This document shows positions 24,955 to 32,926 of a stretch of 64,000 bases of DNA, in pieces (position 1 is the stretch's first letter; each line of letters starts with the position of its first letter). Source of the stretch: Xenophilus aerolatus (GTDB lineage: Bacteria > Pseudomonadota > Gammaproteobacteria > Burkholderiales > Burkholderiaceae_C); assembly GCA_029968055.1 (NCBI GenBank), contig JASCNX010000009.1, forward strand, positions 33,680-97,679, given 5' to 3'. A program made the translations under genes and the position numbers. A model generated the notes under the pieces. The model worked only from the letters and a program-made list of their open reading frames with translations, had not been told where the DNA came from and did no database searches.

Positions 24955-26840
24955 GCGCATCCCCTTCCTCCCTCCACGCCCCGGCCGGGCTCTGGGACCT
25001 CGGCCACCTGCGGCCTCGCACCGACATCGCGGTGCCGGGCGACACCATCCCGGCCGTCTTCTGGAACGCCGTGGCGCAGCGCGGCGACGCCGTGTGGATG
25101 CGCCAGAAGGAATTCGGCATCTGGCGCAGCTGGAGCTGGCGCCAGACCGCGGAGACGGTGCAGGAGATCGCTGCCGGCCTGCTGGCCCTGGGCTTCGCGC
25201 GTGGCGAATGCGCGTCGATCCTGTCGAACACGGTGGTCGAATGGGTGCTGTGCGACCTGGCGGTGCTCAGCTGCAACGGCGTGGCCAACGGCATCTACCC
25301 GACCGACGCCGCCTCGCAGGTGCACTACCTGTGCGAGGACTCGCGCACCACGCTGCTCTTCGTGGAAGACGACGAGCAGCTCGACAAGGCGCTGGAGGTG
25401 CGCGCCGGCCTGCCGCTGCTGCGCATGATCGTCGTGTTCGACATGGACGGCCTGCGCGATCTCGACGACCCGGGCGTCATGAGCCTGGACGCGCTGCGCG
25501 CGCTCGGGCGCGAGCACCTGCAGTCGCGCCCGCAGGAAGTGCGCGAGCGCGTCGACGGCTGCCGGCCGGAGGACCTCGCCATCCTCATCTACACCTCGGG
25601 CACCACCGGCAAGCCCAAGGGCGCGATGCACTCGCACCGTGGCCTGGTCTACACCATGCGCGGCTACAACACGCTGGTGGCGCAGGACGAGCGCGACGAG
25701 CGCATGTGCTTCCTGCCGCTGTGCCACGTGGCCGAGCGCATGGGCGGCGAGTACTTCGCGATGTACACCGGCTCGGTGCTCAACTTCGTCGAGAACCCCG
25801 AGACGGTGCCCGAGAACGTGCGCGAGATCGCACCCACTGTCTTCACCGCCGTGCCGCGCGTGTGGGAGAAGTTCTACTCCGGCGTGATGATCGCGCTCAA
25901 GGAAGCCAGCGGCGTGCAGCAGGCCGCCTATGCCTGGGCCATCGGCGTCGGCCGGCAGATCGCCGACAAGGTGCTGGCCGGCGAGGCGGTCGACGCCGGT
26001 CTGAAGTTCCGCTTCCGGCTCGCGCGCTGGCTGGTGCTGGACAACGTGCGCAAGCTCATCGGCATCCACCGTGCGCGCTTTCTCGTCACCGGGGCGGCGC
26101 CGATCTCGCCGGAGCTGGTCAAGTGGTACCTCTCGCTCGGCGTGCCGATGCTGGAGGTGTGGGGCATGACGGAGAGCTGCGGCGCCTCCACCGGGGTGCC
26201 GGCGGCGCGCATCAGGCCCGGCTCCATCGGCCCGGCCGCCGGCTACAACGAGGTGCGCATCGACCCCGCCACGGGCGAGATCCTGGTGCGCGGACCCAAC
26301 GTGTTCATGGGCTACCTCAACCAGCCCGAGAAGACGGCCGAGACCATCGACGCCGAAGGCTGGCTGCACACCGGCGACGTCGGCCGGATGGAGGAGGACG
26401 GGTATTTCCGCATCACCGACCGCATGAAGGACATCATCATCACGGCGGGCGGCAAGAACATCACGCCCAGCGAATGGGAGAACGAGCTCAAGTTCAGCCC
26501 CTACGTGACCGATGCGGTGGTCATCGGCGATGCGAGGCCCTACCTGACGGTGATCATCATGATCGACCAGGAGAACGTCGAGAAATTCGCGCAGGACCAC
26601 GACGTGCCCTTCAGCAACTACGCCAGCCTCACGCGCGCCCGCGAGGTGCAGGAGCTGATCCAGGGCGAGATCGACCGCGTGAACACGAAGTTCGCGCGCG
26701 TCGAGCAGATCAAGAAGTTCTTCCTGCTCGACACGCAGCTGTCGGCCGAGGACGAAGAGCTGACGCCGACGATGAAGCTCAAGCGCAAGCTGGTGCAGAC
26801 CAAGTACGCGGCGCAGATCGAATCCATGTACCGCGCCTAG
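24951..26840 (+). CDS. Long-chain-type acyl-CoA synthetase (AMP-forming)
   Basis: A 629-residue ANL-superfamily ligase. The AMP-binding P-loop YTSGTTGKPKG spans residues 214-224. Further motifs are WGMTESCG, the hinge region GWLHTGDVGRMEEDGYF, and the C-terminal RMKDIIITAGGKNITPSEWE. It lacks an obvious signal or membrane anchor. It overlaps the livF-like gene by 4 bp and is followed by the importer's binding protein, so it probably activates the imported acid to its CoA ester at once. The substrate is probably an aromatic, branched or terpenoid acid. Confidence 0.92.
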   Translation: MSASPSSLHAPAGLWDLGHLRPRTDIAVPGDTIPAVFWNAVAQRGDAVWMRQKEFGIWRSWSWRQTAETVQEIAAGLLALGFARGECASILSNTVVEWVLCDLAVLSCNGVANGIYPTDAASQVHYLCEDSRTTLLFVEDDEQLDKALEVRAGLPLLRMIVVFDMDGLRDLDDPGVMSLDALRALGREHLQSRPQEVRERVDGCRPEDLAILIYTSGTTGKPKGAMHSHRGLVYTMRGYNTLVAQDERDERMCFLPLCHVAERMGGEYFAMYTGSVLNFVENPETVPENVREIAPTVFTAVPRVWEKFYSGVMIALKEASGVQQAAYAWAIGVGRQIADKVLAGEAVDAGLKFRFRLARWLVLDNVRKLIGIHRARFLVTGAAPISPELVKWYLSLGVPMLEVWGMTESCGASTGVPAARIRPGSIGPAAGYNEVRIDPATGEILVRGPNVFMGYLNQPEKTAETIDAEGWLHTGDVGRMEEDGYFRITDRMKDIIITAGGKNITPSEWENELKFSPYVTDAVVIGDARPYLTVIIMIDQENVEKFAQDHDVPFSNYASLTRAREVQELIQGEIDRVNTKFARVEQIKKFFLLDTQLSAEDEELTPTMKLKRKLVQTKYAAQIESMYRA

Positions 26841-26872
26841 TGGGTTCCCATCAACACGAGGAGACAACCGCC

Positions 26873-28039
26873 ATGAAGACCTTCCGCCCCGCCGCCGTCG
26901 CGATCGCCCTCCTGGCGCTCGGTCTGCCGTCCGCCTTCGCCCAGCAGGGCGTGAGCAAGGACGAGATCCGCATCGGCACCATCCAGGACCTCTCGGGCCC
27001 GCTGGCCGGTTTCGGCAAGCAGTCGCGCAACGGCATGCAGCTGCGCGTGGACGAGATCAACGAGCAGGGCGGCATCAACGGCCGCAAGCTCAAGCTGTAC
27101 GTCGAGGATTCGGGCTACGACCCGAAGAAGGCGGTGCTCGCCGCGCAGAAGCTGGTCAACCAGGACAAGATCTTCATCATGGCGGGCCACATCGGCACCG
27201 CGCAGAACATGGCGGCGATGCCGGTGCAGTTCGACAAGAACGTCATCAACTTCCTGCCGATCACCGCGGCGCGCGAGATGTACGAGCCGCTGAACCGGCT
27301 CAAGTACTCGTTCGCGGCCACCTACTACGACCAGATCCGCATGGCGCTGCCCAAGATGGTGAAGGACAAGGGCGCCAAGAAGGTCTGCACCATCTACCAG
27401 GACGACGAGTTCGGCCTGGAGGTGCAGCGCGGCGCCGAGGCAGGGCTGAAGACGGTGGGCATGGAGCTCGCGGAGAAGACCTCGTTCAAGCGCGGGGCGA
27501 CCGACTTCAGCTCGCAGGTCGCGAAGATGAAGGCCGCCGGCTGCGACCTGGTGGTGCTAGGCACCATCATCCGCGAGACCATCGGCACCATCGGCGAATC
27601 GCGCAAGACGGGCTTCAACCCGACCTTCCTCGGCTCCAGCGCGGCCTACACCGACCTCATCCACAAGCTCGGCGGCAAGGCGATGGACGGCATGTACGCG
27701 ACCATGACGGTGCAGAACCCCTACACCGACGAGGCCGACCCGAAGATCCGCTTCTGGGCCAACAAGTACAAGACCAAGTTCAACGAGGACCCGACGGTGT
27801 TCTCGGTCTACGGCTACATGATCGTCGACACCTTCGCGCAGGTGGCGCAAAAGGCCGGCGCCAACCTGAGCACCGACTCCTTCATCAAGATCATGGACGC
27901 CAGCACCTTCCCGCCCGACATGTTCGGCGCGCCGAAGATGACCTTCACCGCGAGCCAGCGGCTGGGCAACAACGCGTCGCGGCTGTCGCAGATCGTGGAT
28001 GGGAAGTGGAAGGTGGTGTCGGACTACGTGGCGCAGTGA
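26873..28039 (+). CDS. LivK-like ABC substrate-binding protein
   Basis: A 388-residue periplasmic protein with a clear Sec signal (MKTFRPAAVAIALLALG, cleavage after AFA at about residue 22). The KDEIRIGTIQDLSGPLAGFG start and NEQGGINGRKLKLYVEDSGY are family signatures of type I binding proteins for branched-chain amino acids and aromatic or aliphatic acids. It completes the H-M-G-F-synthetase-K operon. A GAGGAGACAACCGCC ribosome-binding site precedes the ATG. Confidence 0.92.
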   Translation: MKTFRPAAVAIALLALGLPSAFAQQGVSKDEIRIGTIQDLSGPLAGFGKQSRNGMQLRVDEINEQGGINGRKLKLYVEDSGYDPKKAVLAAQKLVNQDKIFIMAGHIGTAQNMAAMPVQFDKNVINFLPITAAREMYEPLNRLKYSFAATYYDQIRMALPKMVKDKGAKKVCTIYQDDEFGLEVQRGAEAGLKTVGMELAEKTSFKRGATDFSSQVAKMKAAGCDLVVLGTIIRETIGTIGESRKTGFNPTFLGSSAAYTDLIHKLGGKAMDGMYATMTVQNPYTDEADPKIRFWANKYKTKFNEDPTVFSVYGYMIVDTFAQVAQKAGANLSTDSFIKIMDASTFPPDMFGAPKMTFTASQRLGNNASRLSQIVDGKWKVVSDYVAQ

Positions 28040-28114
28040 GGCGCGCGCGGTTGGCTTGAAGCGGGCGCTGGATCGGCCGCACGCGGGCGCGGGCGCGGGG
28101 GCGGAGGTGGGGCG

Positions 28115-28368
28115 CGCGCCGGCGCCGGGCCCAGGGGGCGCGGGCTCCTGCGGGGTCGGTCGGCCCTGCGGGCCGACTGCGCTGCGGTGCTCGGGCGCGG
28201 GGCGGTGCCGCAGAACTCGCTGCGTTCACTTCGTTCACTGCGCTCAGACAGCTGCGGCAAGCCAGATCACGAAGCCTGTGTGTCCTTCGGCACACAGGCC
28301 CGCCCCACGCCCTGCGCGCCTCGCCGACCCCGAAGTCGCCCGCGCCCCCTGGGCCCGGCGCCGGCGCG
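28115..28368 (+). repeat. Structured repeat element, copy 2
   Basis: The outer arms 28115-28144 and 28339-28368 are a perfect 30-bp inverted repeat unrelated in sequence to the arms of copy 1. An inner 13-bp stem pairs GGGCGCGGGGCGG (28192-28204) with the CCGCCCCACGCCC segment at about 28299-28312 (one mismatch). Then come TGCCGCAG/CTGCGGCA (28206-28213/28252-28259), enclosing three 9-mers, and the hairpin 28274-28299 with stem GCCTGTGTG/CACACAGGC and the constant apex TCCTTCGG. Confidence 0.88.
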
Positions 28369-28449
28369 TGGAGGCGGCCGTTGTGCATCAGGTGCGGTGG
28401 TCCGCAGCCGCGGGCGTCGATCGCGCTGGTCGATCGACCCCCCGACGGA

Positions 28450-28696
28450 GGCCCTGGTGCCGGTGAGGGGGCGGCGGCGCGCCTGTGGGGTGCCGAGGCG
28501 CGCAGCGCGGACGGGCTGCGGGCCTGCCGAAGGACAGGCCCGCTTCGTGATCTGACTCGCGGCAGCTGTCCGAGCGCAGTGAACGCAGTGAACGAAGCGA
28601 GTTCTGCCGCGGCCCGTCCGCGCGAGCACCGCAGGGCAGTCGGCGAAGCCGACCACCCCACCGGCGCGCCGCCGCCCCCTCACCGGCACCAGGGCC
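28450..28696 (-). repeat. Structured repeat element, copy 3 (inverted)
   Basis: The outer arms 28450-28490 and 28656-28696 are 41 bp each and nearly perfectly complementary, with sequence different from copies 1 and 2. An inner 12-bp stem is GCGCGGACGGGC (28505-28516) with GCCCGTCCGCGC (28612-28623). On the minus strand the core reads as in the other copies: GCGGCAG/CTGCCGC enclosing three 9-mers, then the hairpin at 28518-28543 with stem GCGGGCCTG/CAGGCCCGC and the same apex. Confidence 0.88.
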
Positions 28697-28772
28697 GGCC
28701 CACCGCCCCGGAAGGTGCTACAGCCGGCAGCAGCGAACTAACACCTCGGTCACCCCACGCCCCCACAAGAAA

Positions 28773-28795
28773 AAGGGGCCCCGAAAGGGCCCCTT
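28773..28795 (-). terminator. Rho-independent terminator of tctA
   Basis: AAGGGGCCC-CGAAA-GGGCCCCTT forms a perfect 9-bp stem with a 5-nt loop. On the minus strand it is followed by TTTTTC. It lies 48 bp beyond the tctA stop codon. Confidence 0.9.
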
Positions 28796-28842
28796 CGTAG
28801 GCGACAGGCGAGCACCCACGCCCGCCTGCACCAGGTGCGGTG

Positions 28843-30360
28843 TCACTCCTCGACGAAGGCCTCTTCGCGCTTGGACTTCACCGCCGGCAGCAACACGATC
28901 ACCAGCAGCGCCAGCGCGGCGACCAGCAGCCCGGCCGAGATCGGCCGCGTGACCAGCACGCTCCAGCTGCCGCGCGACAGCAGCAGTGCGCGGCGCAGGT
29001 TCTCTTCCATCATCGGCCCCAGGATGAAGCCCAGCAGCAGCGGCGCCGGTTCCACGCGCAGCTTGATGAAGCAGTAGCCGATGAAGCCGAAGATCGCGAC
29101 CATCCACACGTCGAAGGTGTTGTTGTTGGTCGAGTACACGCCGATGGCGCAGAACAGCACGATGGCCGGGAACAGCAGGCGGTAGGGCACCTTCAGCAGC
29201 TTGATCCACATGCCGATCAGCGGCAGGTTCAGCACGATCAGCATCAGGTTGCCCAGCCACATCGAGGCGATCAGGCCCCAGAACAGCTCCGGGTTGCTGG
29301 TCATCACCTGCGGGCCGGGCTGGATGTTGTGGATGGTCATCGCACCGACCATCAGCGCCATCACCGGGTTGGGCGGGATGCCCAGCGTCAGCAGCGGGAT
29401 GAACGACGTTTGCGCGCCGGCGTTGTTGGCCGACTCGGGGCCCGCCACGCCGCGGATGTTGCCGCGGCCGAAGGCGACTTCGTTCGGGCCCATCTTGAGC
29501 TTCTTCTCCAGGGCGTAGGACGCGAAGGAGGCCAGCAGCGCACCGCCGCCGGGCAGGATGCCCAGGGCCGAGCCCAGGGCCGTGCCGCGCAGCACGGCCG
29601 GCGCCATCTTCTTGAAGTCGTCGCCGGTGGGCCACAGGCCCGTCACCTTGCTGGTGAAGACCTCGCGGTCCTCGTCGGGCTGCGACAGGTTGCCGATGAT
29701 CTCGCCGTAGCCGAACACGCCCATCGAGATCACGATGAAGCCGATGCCGTCGGTCAGTTCGGGAATGTCGAAGGAGAAGCGCGCCACGCCGGAGTTCACG
29801 TCGGTGCCCACCAGGCCCAGCAGCAGGCCCAGCACCACCATCGCGATCGCCTTGAGCAGCGAGCCCGAGGCCAGCACCACCGCGCCGATCAGGCCCAGCA
29901 CCATCAGGCTGAAGTACTCGGCCGGGCCGAACTTGAAGGCCAGTTCCGTGAGCGGTGGTGCGAAGGCGGCCAGGATGATGGTGCCCACGCAGCCGGCGAA
30001 GAAGGAGCCCAGGCCGGCTGCCGCGAGCGCCGGGCCTGCGCGCCCCTGCCGCGCCATCTGGTAGCCGTCGATGCACGTCACCACCGAGGACGACTCGCCC
30101 GGCAGGTTCACCAGGATGGCGGTGGTCGAACCGCCGTACTGTGCGCCGTAGTAGATGCCGGCCAGCATGATGAGGGCGGACACCGGCGGCAGCGCGTAGG
30201 TGGCCGGCAGCAGCATCGCGATGGTCGCGACCGGGCCGATGCCCGGCAGCACGCCGATCAGCGTGCCCAGGATGCAGCCGATCAGGCAGTACAGCAGGTT
30301 GGTCCAGGTGACCGCGACGCCGAAGCCCGTGGCCAGGTTGGCGAAAAGATTGAAGTCCAT
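28843..30360 (-). CDS. tctA: Tripartite tricarboxylate transporter, large permease TctA
   Basis: A 505-residue inner-membrane protein with about 11-12 hydrophobic segments. Family signatures include LIGCILGTLIGVLPGIGPVA near the N-terminus, GQYGGSTTAILVNLPGE-type text (AQYGGSTTAIL), and ALGSALGILPGGGALLASF mid-protein. The ATG at 30360 gives the usual MDFNLFANLATGF start. It uses an ion gradient with TctB and a periplasmic TctC protein to import citrate-like or other carboxylates. It follows tctB by 16 bp and ends at a strong terminator. Confidence 0.95.
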   Translation of the reverse strand: MDFNLFANLATGFGVAVTWTNLLYCLIGCILGTLIGVLPGIGPVATIAMLLPATYALPPVSALIMLAGIYYGAQYGGSTTAILVNLPGESSSVVTCIDGYQMARQGRAGPALAAAGLGSFFAGCVGTIILAAFAPPLTELAFKFGPAEYFSLMVLGLIGAVVLASGSLLKAIAMVVLGLLLGLVGTDVNSGVARFSFDIPELTDGIGFIVISMGVFGYGEIIGNLSQPDEDREVFTSKVTGLWPTGDDFKKMAPAVLRGTALGSALGILPGGGALLASFASYALEKKLKMGPNEVAFGRGNIRGVAGPESANNAGAQTSFIPLLTLGIPPNPVMALMVGAMTIHNIQPGPQVMTSNPELFWGLIASMWLGNLMLIVLNLPLIGMWIKLLKVPYRLLFPAIVLFCAIGVYSTNNNTFDVWMVAIFGFIGYCFIKLRVEPAPLLLGFILGPMMEENLRRALLLSRGSWSVLVTRPISAGLLVAALALLVIVLLPAVKSKREEAFVEE

Positions 30361-30376
30361 GGTCGCTCGTCCCTGC

Positions 30377-30865
30377 TCAACCCGAAATGAAGGTCGGCCA
30401 GACCTGGATCTGGAGCTTGAGCGCCAGGATGAAGGCGACATAGCTGCCCGCGGCCAGCACGATGGCCAGGATCAGCGTGTCCTTGAATCGGAACTGGGTG
30501 CCCGCCAGGCTCGCGATGAAGGTCAGCGCGAAGATCGCGATGATCAGCCCCATCGCCGGCAGCCCGATGCTGGGCAGCCCGCCGAGCAGCACGCCGAAGG
30601 CCAGGTTCGCGCCGAGCACGAAGGCCAGCGGCTTCCAGGCCCATCGCCCGATCTTGCCGCCGTCGGTCGTTTCGACGACCAGCGACTGGAAGATGATCCC
30701 GGCCCCGAGCAGGGCCAGCAGAATGCCCAGCATCAACGGGAAGTAGCCGGGGCCCATGCGGGCGCCATCGCCGACGTTGTAGTTGGTCGCCCCGACGGCG
30801 AACACGCCGCCCACGACCACGAACATCGCACCTGAGAAAAAGTCTGCCTGGCTCTTGATTGCCAT
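30377..30865 (-). CDS. tctB: Tripartite tricarboxylate transporter, small subunit TctB
   Basis: A 162-residue protein with four hydrophobic segments. The start at 30865 yields MAIKSQADFFSGAMFVVVG, the usual TctB beginning, and GDGARMGPGYFP is a strong family motif. It forms the membrane complex with TctA. A GAGGTGGAGACAT ribosome-binding site precedes the ATG. It is first in the tctBA operon and divergent from the binding-protein gene. Confidence 0.93.
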   Translation of the reverse strand: MAIKSQADFFSGAMFVVVGGVFAVGATNYNVGDGARMGPGYFPLMLGILLALLGAGIIFQSLVVETTDGGKIGRWAWKPLAFVLGANLAFGVLLGGLPSIGLPAMGLIIAIFALTFIASLAGTQFRFKDTLILAIVLAAGSYVAFILALKLQIQVWPTFISG

Positions 30866-31194
30866 ATGTCTCCACCTCTGACTAGGAACTGACGAGCGTC
30901 GTCGCCAGAGCCTGACTCCTGGCTGACCGCACGCTACGGACAAATGCGTAGAGCCGTCGCGGCGAGGTGAGCGCAATCACGCGCCAACGCCCGTTCCTTC
31001 AAGAGGTGAAGCTATCGAAGTGATAGCGTCGAAAGGCCTCGCCGCCGCGATGCGCACGCCCATCGGCGCCCGGCAGCGGGGGCATCGCGATGCGGCATCG
31101 GCCCGGCCCTCGGCGCTCGTGCACACTCCGGCCTTCGCGCGCGCCCGCGTGGCGCGCGGCACCCACCACGAGACAAGCCAACGGATTCCTCCCC
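30866..31194. other. 329-bp divergent intergenic region, tctB/tctC
   Basis: No gene is visible. It must contain promoters for tctBA (minus) and tctC (plus). The only clear structure is GCTATC-GAAGT-GATAGC at 31011-31027, a perfect 6-bp inverted repeat and a candidate operator. No dedicated two-component system (TctDE) is adjacent. Confidence 0.5.
31011..31027. promoter_or_regulatory. Inverted repeat between tctB and tctC
   Basis: GCTATC-N5-GATAGC is a perfect palindrome, more AT-rich than its surroundings, in a divergent promoter region. It is a candidate regulator-binding site controlling both transcription units. Confidence 0.4.
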
Positions 31195-32193
31195 ATGACC
31201 CTGACCCGACGCTCCCTCCTTGCCCGCCTCGCCGCCAGCGGCGGTGGCCTGGCCCTGGCCGCCACCGCCGGCCCCGCGCTGGCCCAGGCCGCCTGGCCGG
31301 CCAAGCCGATCCGGCTGATCGTTCCCTTCCCGCCCGGCGGCGGCACCGACATCCTGTCGCGCCTCGTCGCCACCAAGCTCACCGAGCTGAGCCACTGGAC
31401 CGTGGTGCCCGACAACCGCGGCGGTGCCGGCGGCACCATCGGCATCGCCGAGGCGGCGCGTGCGCAGCCCACCGGCTACGACATCGTGATGGGCCAGAAG
31501 GACAACATGGTCGTCGCGCCGTGGCTGTACAAGAACCTGAGCTACGACCCCGTGAAGGACCTCACGGCCGTGGCCCACGTGGCGTACACGCCGGTGGTCA
31601 TCGTCACGCGCGCCGAGTCGAAGTTCAAGACGCTCAAGGACGTGGTCGACGCTGCGCGCGCCCAGCCCGATGCCGTGACCTTCGGCTCGCCGGGCAACGG
31701 CACCACCATCCACCTGGCCGGCGAGATCTTCAAGACCGCGGCCAACATCAAGATCCGCCACGTGCCCTACAAGGGCAGCAACGCGGCCATGATGGACGTG
31801 CTGGCTGGCAACGTGGACCTGATGGTGTCCTCGCTGCCCTCGGCCATCGCCCAGCTCAAGTCGGGCAAGCTGCGGCCGCTGGCCGTGACCTCGGCAAAGC
31901 GCAGCAGCTCGATGCCCGACATCCCCACGGTGGCCGAACTGGGCTACGGCAAGGACTTCGACGTCAGCACCTGGTATGGCCTCTTCGCGCCCGCGGGCAC
32001 GCCCAGGGACGTGGTCGCCAGGCTCAACGCCGAGGTGAACAAGCTGCTGGCGCGCCCCGACGTGCAGGCCGCCATCCACGAGCAGGGTGCCGAGTACCAG
32101 GCGATGTCGCCGGAGCAGTTCGGCACGCTGCTCAAGACCGACTACCAGAAGTGGAAGGGCATCGTGCAGGCGTCGGGCGCCACCATCGAGTGA
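31195..32193 (+). CDS. tctC: TctC/Bug-family tricarboxylate-binding protein
   Basis: A 332-residue periplasmic protein. Its signal peptide contains TRRSLLARLAASGGG, a twin-arginine-like pattern, with cleavage after ALA at about residue 27. The mature start, WPAKPIRLIVPFPPGGGTDI, is the Bug/TctC hallmark, and VPYKGSNAAMMDVLAG is also typical. The start at 31195 is preferred because the upstream in-frame ATG adds a non-signal Arg-rich stretch. Divergent to tctBA, it is the likely cognate receptor. Confidence 0.92.
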   Translation: MTLTRRSLLARLAASGGGLALAATAGPALAQAAWPAKPIRLIVPFPPGGGTDILSRLVATKLTELSHWTVVPDNRGGAGGTIGIAEAARAQPTGYDIVMGQKDNMVVAPWLYKNLSYDPVKDLTAVAHVAYTPVVIVTRAESKFKTLKDVVDAARAQPDAVTFGSPGNGTTIHLAGEIFKTAANIKIRHVPYKGSNAAMMDVLAGNVDLMVSSLPSAIAQLKSGKLRPLAVTSAKRSSSMPDIPTVAELGYGKDFDVSTWYGLFAPAGTPRDVVARLNAEVNKLLARPDVQAAIHEQGAEYQAMSPEQFGTLLKTDYQKWKGIVQASGATIE

Positions 32194-32227
32194 GCGCCTG
32201 CGGCGGCGGTGCCGTCGCGTGTGCCGC

Positions 32228-32452
32228 TCAGCGCGGTGCCTGTGCGTTGCGCAAGGGCGCCAGCAGCGGCTTGAGGCCGTTGTGGTCGATCTCCAGCATC
32301 AGCGCCAGCAGGCGGCCGATCTCGCCCTTGGGGAAGCCTTCGCGCGCGAACCACGCGAGGTAGTTGCCGGGCAGGTCGGCGATCACCGTGCCCGTGTGTT
32401 TGCCGAAGGGCATAGGCAGGGTCACCAGGCGTTGCAGGTCGTCGGGATTCAT
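32228..32452 (-). CDS. DUF3820 family small protein
   Basis: A 74-residue protein starting at 32452 (MNPDDLQRLVTLPMPFGKH). LPMPFGKHTGTVIADLPGNY and LAWFAREGFPKGEIG match the DUF3820 family, small soluble proteins that include a Pseudomonas quorum-regulated factor. Its ATG overlaps the stop codon of the lipoprotein gene (ATGA), so translation is coupled. Its role in this operon is unknown. Confidence 0.85.
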   Translation of the reverse strand: MNPDDLQRLVTLPMPFGKHTGTVIADLPGNYLAWFAREGFPKGEIGRLLALMLEIDHNGLKPLLAPLRNAQAPR

Positions 32453-32895
32453 CGCGTGGGTGTCCAGGTGGTGCCGTCGCGCGAGCGCCAGGTGCCGCCC
32501 GTGGCGCAGCAGCCGCCGGCGCCGAAGGCCATGCGGCCCAGCGTCGCCGTCACGCTGCCGTCCGCGTTGGCGACGAGCGACTGGCGCGCGCAACTCGTGA
32601 AGAAGGGGTAGGGCTCGGGCGCCAGCACGCGCTCCCAGTCGACCTGCGTGCCGTGGACGGCGCCGATGCGGAACACCTCGCAGTCGTGCGCCACCAGGTG
32701 CACCGGCTGGCCGGCCAGCGTGCCCCGGAACACGTGTTCGGGCGCGGCGTCGCGCGGGGCGGCGAAGGCCTCGGTCGGCGCCTTGGCCGCGGGGCCGTCG
32801 CAGCCTGCGGCGAGCAGGGCGGCCAGCAGGCCCGCGGCCACGCGCAGGCGTCTTCGCGCACGGCGCGGTTCCGGCAAGGACGAGGGAAGGGGCAC
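32449..32895 (-). CDS. Small lipoprotein of unknown function
   Basis: A 148-residue protein with an Arg-rich N-terminus, a hydrophobic stretch and lipobox LLAAGC (C32), so probably membrane-anchored. The mature part, EHVFRGTLAGQPVHLVAHDC..., contains five cysteines (DCEVF, TSCARQ, GGCCATGG), suggesting disulfides in the periplasm. I do not recognise the family. It lies 31 bp after the acyl-CoA dehydrogenase and is coupled to the DUF3820 gene. Confidence 0.7.
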   Translation of the reverse strand: MPLPSSLPEPRRARRRLRVAAGLLAALLAAGCDGPAAKAPTEAFAAPRDAAPEHVFRGTLAGQPVHLVAHDCEVFRIGAVHGTQVDWERVLAPEPYPFFTSCARQSLVANADGSVTATLGRMAFGAGGCCATGGTWRSRDGTTWTPTR

Positions 32896-32926
32896 CGCCG
32901 CACTGTACCCAAGCCCGCCGGGGCCT

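Larger units (their letters stand above)
28040..28842. other. 803-bp non-coding gap with two structured repeats
   Basis: This tail-to-tail gap between livK-like and tctA holds repeat copies 2 (28115-28368) and 3 (28450-28696) in opposite orientations, then the tctA terminator. Several open frames cross it on both strands, but their translations are repeats of Arg, Ser, Ala and Pro and have no supported start. I see no gene. Confidence 0.75.

Noticed and set aside
28187..28555. Open frames in the livK-tctA gap, with Arg/Ser-Leu-Arg repeats
   Set aside because: They translate the 9-mer repeats and stems of the structured elements, occur on both strands and lack ribosome-binding sites.
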